A stretch of 64,000 nt of DNA from Symsagittifera roscoffensis (lineage: Eukaryota; Xenacoelomorpha; Acoela; Convolutidae): assembly GCF_963678635.1 (NCBI RefSeq), contig NC_087064.1, positions 75,792,213 through 75,856,212 of the forward strand, written 5' to 3'. This document shows, one piece after another, positions 57,100 through 64,000 of this stretch. Within the stretch, counting starts at the first letter, position 1. Each line of letters opens with the position of its first letter. Made by a program: the position numbers and the translations under genes. The notes beneath the pieces were generated by a model, which was not told the DNA's origin, did no database searches, and saw only the letters and a list, made by a program, of their open reading frames with translations.

Positions 57100-57505
57100 G
57101 ATCAAACTCAGCACCGCAAAGCCTTAGCCTGAGTAGGAATTAGATATATAGTTTAGAAGATGTCTTATATAGCAAGTTGGCATATTTATTAGCAAAGCTT
57201 TTTTGAACCTAGATGAACTTGAGCTGAAAGAAATCAGTTGCTTCAGCAGTGTCTGAAAGAATGTCCTGCTCATATGTTGAAAGGTCTCTTTGTATTCTTA
57301 GCAACATTCCATCAACTGCTCTTCACCGTAGAGTGCTTTTCAGTTCAAGAATTAAGAAGCGCTGAATGTTATTCAACTATTGAGACGACAGGAAAAATTC
57401 TGAATTGTACTACTGATACTTTAGAAGTTGCCTGAGCTAAAGGGTTATCAATAGCGAGTGATCACGAGATCTTGACAATGAAAACATATAGAAATGCTTT
57501 TCCAG

Positions 57506-57511
57506 AATAAA
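57506..57511 (+). terminator. Possible polyadenylation signal AATAAA for the CRAL-TRIO gene
   Basis: AATAAA about 400 bases after the stop, in tccagaataaaagttg. Confidence 0.45.
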
Positions 57512-57710
57512 AGTTGTAAACACTCATTAGAATTACCCATGAAAGTAATAGAAACAGGTCATTAGCTATGAACAGCTGTTCCAATTACGCGTTTTTAATT
57601 TCTTTGCTTCTTAATTGAAAAGTTTCCTTTTTATAAGACCTACTCGCTCAAATTTAGAATAAAACTCTGAGTTTGTGGCACCGCAGACGTAGGCTCCTAA
57701 TGAGAAGAAA

Positions 57711-57919
57711 ATGCCCTTCCCGTCACTGAGTTTGAACCTGACTCATCAAATTAATTGCTTCCGACTCAGTCCAATCCAGTGTATGCCCTGCGATGTAATT
57801 TCACTTAGTCTCTTGGCCCTGCTCGTGGCAATATTCATAGATAGGGACACGCAGTATTTCGGTTTAAACGTGGAGATTGGACTCGAGGATTATGCGTTTG
57901 ACGCTCTGACAGGTATCAA
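57711..57919 (+). CDS. Candidate exon, small membrane protein (uncertain)
   Basis: ATG-initiated frame with one hydrophobic segment (VISLSLLALLVAIFI) and a donor-like aggtatc after 57919, phase 1. A frame at 58462-58738 has a matching acceptor phase (aaaatag then gggg) and would add a second hydrophobic segment (WVTIVVAKFALWA), giving about 157 residues. Codon use is less AT-rich than flanking DNA. No family recognised, and the intron contains other coding-like debris, so the model is speculative. Confidence 0.3.
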
Positions 57920-58038
57920 ACAAAAAGTAAAACGCGACTGATAACAAGCACGTTGCTTTTTTGCTGATCCGCGAGCAAATCTTGGTGTACTGTGGACCTA
58001 TCATTGGCCCCGGTGTGAAGGTGGTGGATGCATTCCAG

Positions 58039-58095
58039 CAAGCAGTTGGAACTAGGACGAGCGCATTCTGATGTCATCGGCTGGTATCGGATGAG
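58039..58095 (+). pseudogene. Short Abraxas/MPN-like segment (tentative)
   Basis: After an acceptor-like cattccag, one frame reads LGRAHSDVIGWYRMR and stops at a good donor (aggtcagt). The DVIGWYR-R core matches the MPN domain of the Abraxas/ABRO1 family (BRCA1-A and BRISC deubiquitinase scaffolds). Further weak matches (LVSPAIIKSSA at about 58165; VLKHVLYV at about 58272) lie downstream in other frames, as in a decayed copy. The match is short and could be chance. Confidence 0.25.
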
Positions 58096-58461
58096 GTCAG
58101 TTTTGGCATAATCCTCCGTGACAACTGCGTTACTTCCCATCTCCAGTACGAACCTTTAACAAATCTGTACTCGTGTCTCCGGCGATAATTAAATCATCGG
58201 CCCGTCATTGACAATAGTCCTGTGATTCTGGACACAGCCTTCGCTGTCAATGCAGAGGACTCGGCAGTGTTGAAGCATGTACTCTACGTGGTACGGATTT
58301 CTTGCTCCAAGCGGTAATAGCCTCCTCGATGACTTAAAGTGACCTTACGGACATCTTTCAATGTTGATTGAATATTACGAGCGTGTAAAACAACCTTGCC
58401 ATGCCAGTATACTTTTCGTTGGTTACATGTGAACTTGGAAGCTTTCTGATGGAAAGCGTCC

Positions 58462-58738
58462 TGCTGCGCCTCAATGAAAATAGGGGGCTGGAACGTGGCT
58501 ACGTGGGTTACCATTGTGGTAGCAAAATTTGCGTTGTGGGCAAAAGAGAGCGAAAAACAAACTGCCGAGTCCGAAATAGTTAGAATATCGAAAGATTTAG
58601 TCCCTCCTATGTCGGACAAACCTTGTGAAATATGGTTCGTATACCCCCAACTGGAAAAAATTGAAGCTAACCCTATAAAACTCATAGGACGGATACAAGA
58701 GTTTGGATGCAAAACTCGGAGCCCCTGGTCAAAGTGAT
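58462..58738 (+). CDS. Candidate exon, partner of 57711-57919 (uncertain)
   Basis: Open frame from an acceptor-like gaaaatag to TGA at 58736-58738. It contains GWNVATWVTIVVAKFALWA followed by a charged helix and an IWFVYPQLEKIEANP stretch. Codon composition looks coding. Phase agrees with the donor at 57919. No known domain. Confidence 0.3.
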
Positions 58739-59680
58739 AACGGTTCTCGGAAGTGCGAATCGCCCAATTGGAACTCAGTAATTAGCGTTGGAATTGGGAC
58801 TAAATCTTAAATTGTTATTAACTTAGTTGAAGTAATTTCAAGTTTAGAACCTCAGACGCCCTGGACGGTGTTATCCCCTAAGAAATGTCCCCACCACAAC
58901 TTCCCGAACTCATCGCCAATCCCAATGAGCGCCTGAACGTTGTTTGACAAATTTGGTTATTCGATAGAACCCTTACCATAAAACAAGATACTTGTTTTTT
59001 AATTTGAACCAAATCCGTCGATTGGACCAGAAATTATTAGCATTTGGGACAAGCACTTCTTACACCGGAAAAAGGCAATATAGCTCAAATAATGAGCGTA
59101 GGCATCTTGAATTTATGGCGGTAATAGACACTAGTTATCAACACCGATTCAAGACACCTTGTGAATGAAATATCTCCGGCGACTTTCCGGCGTCAATAGC
59201 TCCTCTTTTGAGAGAAATGATAATGGTGACTAAAAAAAGGCTAATTAGGGAAGCACTGGGATATGGATGGAATTTAGTAGATAGGATCTCCATGTGACAC
59301 GTACCCCGAATATGGAAGGTTCACCCCTGCTTACTCTGAGGAGACCTTGAAATGACATTTCGGCTTTTTGGCCAAAACTTGCACCAGTACCCTTTGAATT
59401 ATTACCGGAAAGGGGAACAATAGGAGTACAACGGGATCTAATTCTCCCAATTAATACAAACAGATGGGTTGTTTATCTCCACAGAGGTGACTTTTTGGCA
59501 CAATTGGAAGACGAACTACCCTCCCATGATAGCTAGAGGGTCGGGATTGAATTTGTATATATGAAAGTTTTAGTAGCTTAGATGCAAGTGGCTACCATTG
59601 AAAAGGACCTCCTTATAGCCCCATGAGGCCGGAATGCCTAAGAGAGTGATCAGTTGGTTCTCATGGAGGGAGAAAGAAAC
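58739..59680 (+). other. Coding-like debris of unknown origin
   Basis: GC-richer than the region around it. Successive open stretches of 40-66 codons, each cut by a stop or frame change, occur at about 58963-59167, 59171-59293 and 59345-59527 (the last includes RWVVYLHRGDFLAQLEDELP). This suggests an old pseudogene or virus/transposon remnant, but none is recognised. Confidence 0.3.
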
Positions 59681-59689
59681 AAAAGAGTC

Positions 59690-60074
<385 letters not shown>

Positions 60075-60313
60075 ACAGAACCTGAGAAGGCTGGAGGAAA
60101 AATTCTCAGCTAAGTGAATCTCCCTCAGCCATTGAATCAGTGAAATAGTTGAATTGGGCTGACCCGAAATATATTTCGGGTAGTTGCAATTGCAGTTGTT
60201 CCCGAGAGAACGGATTAGTTAGTTGTTTAGTAGTTGAAACCGAGTTTACTACCTGGAGGGATTAATTAATTGGTTGAACGAATCGAATTATTGGCGTTTG
60301 CTAGTTTGGAAAT

Positions 60314-60393
60314 GAGTAAGCCAAAAAGAGCAAAAAGAGAAATGAGGAAGCCAAAAAGAGCAAAAAGAGAAATGAGGAAGCCAAAAAGAGATC
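60314..60393 (+). repeat. 35-bp minisatellite, about 2.3 copies
   Basis: The unit gccaaaaagagcaaaaagagaaatgaggaa is repeated in tandem at about 60320, 60355 and 60380 (partial). Confidence 0.85.
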
Positions 60394-61869
60394 GTTGATA
60401 ATAATGTGCCTTAATGTCCCTCAGTTTTCACTCCTTGATTTTCGGATGTATATCGGCTTGTTTGCAATCTGCATACCTTTCGCCATTAGTATAATTGATC
60501 CTTTTGATGCGGCACGCATCAGTTTGAGTTTGTTGTAAACTTGAGAAATCAAACTCGATTCTAATTGGGCTAAAAGCCTCATGCTAAGCGGCCCGCATGA
60601 AATTAGGCCGGTTCCCTTTTTTTCAAGCGAGCTCGCAAAACGGATCGGGTCTTGGGCGGGGCTTGTCCATTGACATTCTATCGTGAACTTCGGCTGTTGT
60701 AACTTTCAAATTTTTCACCCGCAAATTCATGTGATACTGAACAAAATCATGAAAACGTCTCCAATCAAATTCACACTTGAACTTGCGTGTGAAAACTATT
60801 TTGGATGTTTATAAACGCCACCTGGGATATTTTTTGCATACTTTCTTTAACTAGTTGGGCCTATTTATGACAAAAAAAACTCAAATTTCGTGCATGCTTG
60901 CGTCTGACTTTGATGTTTTTCTAAACTTACGGTTTCGAAAGGTTTTGCCTGAAACAAAATTTAACCTGTAAAATAGTACTATCAAAGACACAACTATGAA
61001 ACTGTAGGTTGTTTTCGGTATCAAATGAAAGCTATTTGTACATTGATAATACGTGGCCGGGCAATTTTCCTATCGCGACGCATTGCCTTATAGATATTGA
61101 CTGAGAGGTAGTTATAAAACCTTTGCGATAAAGTATCATATTATATACATCATAATTTTTATGACATCTTACTGTGATCTAGACTATCTATCTTGCATAT
61201 ATCATCAACCTTAAAAACGAAGCGACACTTGATAGCGAAAAGAATGCGTGGTATTTAAATTTAATATATGATGATTCTAAGTATAAAAATTATTATTATG
61301 ATCTTTTGGAAAAGTCATTACTGTACGTTGTTGTTGATAGAGTACGTTGTTATCTAAGTTGGTCTATTGTCCGTTTTTTTTTTGGAAATTTGTGTTAAAA
61401 GGTAATGAAAAAGAGTTAAACATAGCAATAGAAATGTTGACATATATGATGACACTGAGTAAACTTCAGCAAGTTCCACGTTTTGTTGTGTTTAAACTTA
61501 TAACCATCTGTTTCTCTCTCGTGCTTTTTCATCATAGATGTAATTTGGTCTAAAAATTTAATAGCCCAAATTTTAATTTAATGTTGTGCTAAAAACGCCA
61601 TTGTGTTTTTCTGTGTGCAATTGGCGGTCAATTAACTTCCATTCTGAAAAATTTTATTGCAAATGACAGTAACGAGAATAAAACTTCAATTTAATGTTCT
61701 TCTTTCATGATAGATTTTTGTTGTGATTTTATGGGCAAGCTTTTTCTTGTGCGTTTTCAGCTCTGAAAATTTTTTCAGGCCAGGGTTTGGCTCTTCAATA
61801 CCAATGATGGCTTTTTCACCGTGCTTGAAAGTTGAGTTAATGCAAGTTACCAAAGCATTGGCTGTCACG
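60394..61869. other. Upstream region of the TMED gene
   Basis: It contains the left arm of a long inverted repeat (60787-61013). No open frame with protein-like content except the read-through upstream of the TMED start (61723-61869), which I treat as 5' UTR because the ATG at 61870 begins a good signal peptide. Confidence 0.45.
60787..61013 (+). repeat. Inverted repeat, left arm
   Basis: gcgtgtgaaaactattttgg ... ctagttgggcctatttatga ... gcatgcttgcgtctgacttt ... caactatgaaactgtaggtt. It pairs with 62620-62842 on the opposite strand, with identity around 90% by eye and small indels. Confidence 0.85.
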
Positions 61870-62364
61870 ATGAGGAGTGTAAGTTTTGTACCACTTTTGG
61901 CGGTGCTTCTGGCTTACAACTTCTTCATTGGTCCATGTAACGCCTCGGAGGAGCCTGAAACAAGTTCATCGGGAGCCATGAGTCTGATGCTTATGCCGAG
62001 GGAAAGAGTCTGTTTTCACGACTTCATGAAAGAGGGAGAAAAAATGAGAGCCTCCTACGAAGTATTGAGAGGGGGCGCTCAGTTGGATATCAACTTCCAA
62101 ATAATGGACGAATCGGATGCTATTATAGTCTCTGATTCAAAGAAATCAAGCAGTCGGTTTTACTTCACCCCTCAGAAATCGGGAGATTTTAAAATATGTC
62201 TGGACAATTCCTTTAGTACTTTCTCGAGTAAAGTGGTGTATTTTGATTACTACAGCACCGAGCAAATGGAGAGATTGACGAAGCATGAAAGAAACAAAAA
62301 TCCGAAGGAGCAGCTGAAGAAAATAACAGTCGCAGAGGAGGAATTGAAAGATTTAGATGTACAG
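61870..62364 (+). CDS. p24/TMED cargo receptor, exon 1 (signal peptide and GOLD domain)
   Basis: Exons 61870-62364 and 63246-63497 join in phase 0 to 248 residues. p24 proteins cycle between ER and Golgi in COPII/COPI vesicles as cargo receptors, notably for GPI-anchored proteins. The start at 61870 gives a signal peptide (residues 1-24, ending near GPCNA). The GOLD domain (about 38-130) has its disulfide pair Cys48 and Cys110; FKICLDNSFSTFSSKVVYFD is characteristic of the gamma subfamily (TMED1/3/5/7). A coiled coil begins near residue 134. The donor is gtaaga. A further-upstream start is possible but would bury the signal peptide. Confidence 0.93.
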
Positions 62365-62554
62365 GTAAGAGTACAAATTCAGAGCTAGACGTGGTAGGTA
62401 TCATATTGCTTTTTGGATCTCCAGGATTTTTCTTGATTTGATCTTGAGATCAAAGCCGGAGTATTGAGAGGTTTTTCCGCGTTATAAAAAAAATGGTTCT
62501 CTTGTAGAAAAAAATGAACCATATTATGCATACTGCAACAAAATCTGGAGAGGA

Positions 62555-62591
62555 CAGACAACGGGATCATGGGATCCACTTCGATACTATT
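62555..62591 (+). repeat. 37-bp direct repeat, left copy
   Basis: cagacaacgggatcatgggatccacttcgatactatt; identical to 62845-62881 except for one base. The pair brackets the right arm of the inverted repeat. Confidence 0.9.
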
Positions 62592-62619
62592 AAAATGTTT
62601 TCATAGTTACCTACAGTTC

Positions 62620-62842
62620 ACAATACCTACAGTTTCATAGTTGAGTTTTTGATAGTACGATATTACAGGTTGTATTTTTTTTCAGGCAAAACCTTTCGAA
62701 ACCTTAAGTTCTGAAAACTATCAAAGTCAGACGCAAGCATGCACAAAATTTGAGTTTTGTCATCAATAGGCCCAACTAGTTAAAGAAATTATGCAAAAAA
62801 AATATCCCAGATGGCGTTTATAACCATCCAAAATAGTTTTCA
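62620..62842 (-). repeat. Inverted repeat, right arm
   Basis: Reverse-complement copy of 60787-61013, located in the TMED intron. The two arms enclose about 1.6 kb including the whole of exon 1. Confidence 0.85.
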
Positions 62843-63245
62843 AACAGACAACGGGATCATGGAATCCACTTCGATACTATTTGTAACTCGAAAACTTATC
62901 AAGTTCAGATTTACCAAAAAGCTTGTCTGCATTGTAGTTCTTCGTAATTTTGATTTAAAGTTTTTTTGCGCAATAGATGGATTTTTTAGCTAATTTTCTC
63001 ACATTTTTTGGTCGCAAGCGGTGCAAATTGCAATGACAGTTTGAAGATTTTTGAAAAGCGTGAAGAAAAGAATGTGCTTCTTGCACAGCAATCAACAACT
63101 TTTTTTCTTCTATTGAAATGTTATATCATTTAAATGATGAATTGCTTGAATTAATATATTATATCCCTTGGGACTGATTATAGGAAGGACCATAATCGTC
63201 ATCGCTGAGTGAAGGGATAAACTTATTTTGAGCTTAATTATTCAG

Positions 63246-63497
63246 GTCGAGCAAATGGACAGTGCCTTACTGCATATTAAGAAGAACTTGAGAGGGTCCG
63301 CATACAACCAGGGACAGTTCAGAAATCTGGAGTACAGAGATCGCAAATTGGCCGAGAGAACTTACGATCTGGTTAACCGAGCTTCTCTTTTCAGCGTGCT
63401 AGCTATTTTGTGCACTGGAATTTGTCAGGTGATGATGATTCGCATCCTATTCTCCAGCAAAGGGTCTCCCTCCAAGGGCTTCAAATTTGGACTGTAA
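63246..63497 (+). CDS. p24/TMED cargo receptor, exon 2 (coiled coil, TM, tail)
   Basis: Acceptor ttattcag ends at 63245; stop TAA at 63495-63497. It continues the coiled coil (RNLEYRDRKLAERTYDLVNR) into the single TM helix (about residues 211-233, LFSVLAILCTGICQVMMIRI) and a short cytosolic tail, LFSSKGSPSKGFKFGL. The usual FF and terminal dilysine COPI signals are not obvious in the tail, which is unusual for the family. Confidence 0.93.
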   Translation, partial: VEQMDSALLHIKKNLRGSAYNQGQFRNLEYRDRKLAERTYDLVNRASLFSVLAILCTGICQVMMIRILFSSKGSPSKGFKFGL

Positions 63498-64000
63498 ACA
63501 GAACCCGAAAGCTTTGAAATCGCAAACTATTTGAACCAATTTTTTCAATCCCAACCTAAAGTTATGACAAATGTTGGTAAATTATTGACAAAGGTGGTAA
63601 ATCTAAGGTTGAGAATTTTGCTCACTCAATTGAAAAATCGCCCCCTGGAACTTACGGGGTTTCGATTTAATGAGTTTCGTGCAGGCTAATAGAATTATTA
63701 GTATCAATTATTGAAACTTTAATCATTTTGGTGCTTAAATATATGCAGGATCACTTATGTTTGCCTCCTACTTAGCCAGATTTTTTGCAAATAAGGAAAA
63801 TAATTTTGTACAAATTGGAGTTAAAGCAAAGTTTTCGAAGAAATATTTTGTAAAAAAAAAATAAAAACTCACTTGGATGAATTTTCATCCGGGTTTCAAA
63901 TTATGTAGAGCCTGAAATTATAATGTTCTCGTTATGAATATTAGAAAATTGAGAAATAGTGGTAAGTTAACCAAATGCGGGCCTAAAATCAGAAGTAACC
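63498..64000 (+). other. TMED 3' UTR and downstream DNA
   Basis: AT-rich, with no gene or repeat family recognised before the window ends. Confidence 0.4.
63860..63865 (+). terminator. Possible TMED polyadenylation signal AATAAA
   Basis: AATAAA about 360 bases after the stop, within an A-rich stretch; only weakly supported. Confidence 0.35.

Noticed and set aside
57238-57435. 65-codon frame after the CRAL-TRIO stop
   Set aside because: Begins with TTG, has no family, and lies in the probable 3' UTR.
57916-58712. LINE endonuclease pseudogene on the minus strand
   Set aside because: A few short resemblances (TLKDVR) but motif order is wrong and no catalytic motifs are visible.

Overview
The window is AT-rich nuclear DNA from a eukaryote, almost certainly an animal. 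Its genes are split by GT-AG introns, and the proteins read like metazoan orthologues (TMEM87, YPEL5, DNAJC3, pyroglutamyl-peptidase I, CRAL-TRIO, p24/TMED). The introns and intergenic DNA are packed with low-GC dispersed repeats, SINEs, LINE and hAT remnants and satellites. Introns of several kb and many repeat families suggest an invertebrate with a moderately large, repeat-rich genome. I cannot name the phylum from sequence alone.

Layout. (1) 1-13313: 3' part of a TMEM87/GOLD-type seven-transmembrane Golgi protein gene, five visible exons, with introns of 5.75 and 5.9 kb full of repeats (minisatellite, tRNA-derived SINE with perfect 12-bp target duplication, Jockey-type LINE remnant, hAT-like MITE). 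(2) 14624-18696: YPEL5 (yippee zinc-binding protein), two coding exons. (3) 18697-23243: repeat-rich spacer. (4) 23244-30087: DNAJC3/p58IPK, an ER co-chaperone with TPRs and a J domain, seven exons giving 506 residues. (5) 30088-40174: repeat-rich spacer holding a 4.66-kb array of four near-identical 1168-bp units. (6) 40175-44173: pyroglutamyl-peptidase I, four exons, catalytic triad intact. (7) About 45.3-54.9 kb: a hAT-type DNA transposon with 8-bp target duplication and inverted ends. Its left end is tandemly amplified upstream, and a 281-bp fragment of an RNA-virus (partiti-like) polymerase gene is inserted in one unit. The intact right-hand element carries an unrecognised spliced minus-strand gene. 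(8) 56200-57099: intronless CRAL-TRIO lipid-transfer gene. (9) 57.7-59.6 kb: a GC-richer stretch of broken coding-like segments, followed by a GA/GATA microsatellite. (10) 61870-63497: p24/TMED cargo-receptor gene whose first exon lies between the arms of a 220-bp inverted repeat.

The six firm genes are all on the plus strand and share no obvious pathway. TMEM87, DNAJC3 and TMED all act in the secretory system, but nothing shows co-regulation. Exon structures were derived by hand from splice dinucleotides, reading phase and family similarity. All six joins are phase-consistent, but none has transcript support. The 5' end of TMEM87 lies outside the window, and 5' non-coding exons could not be identified.
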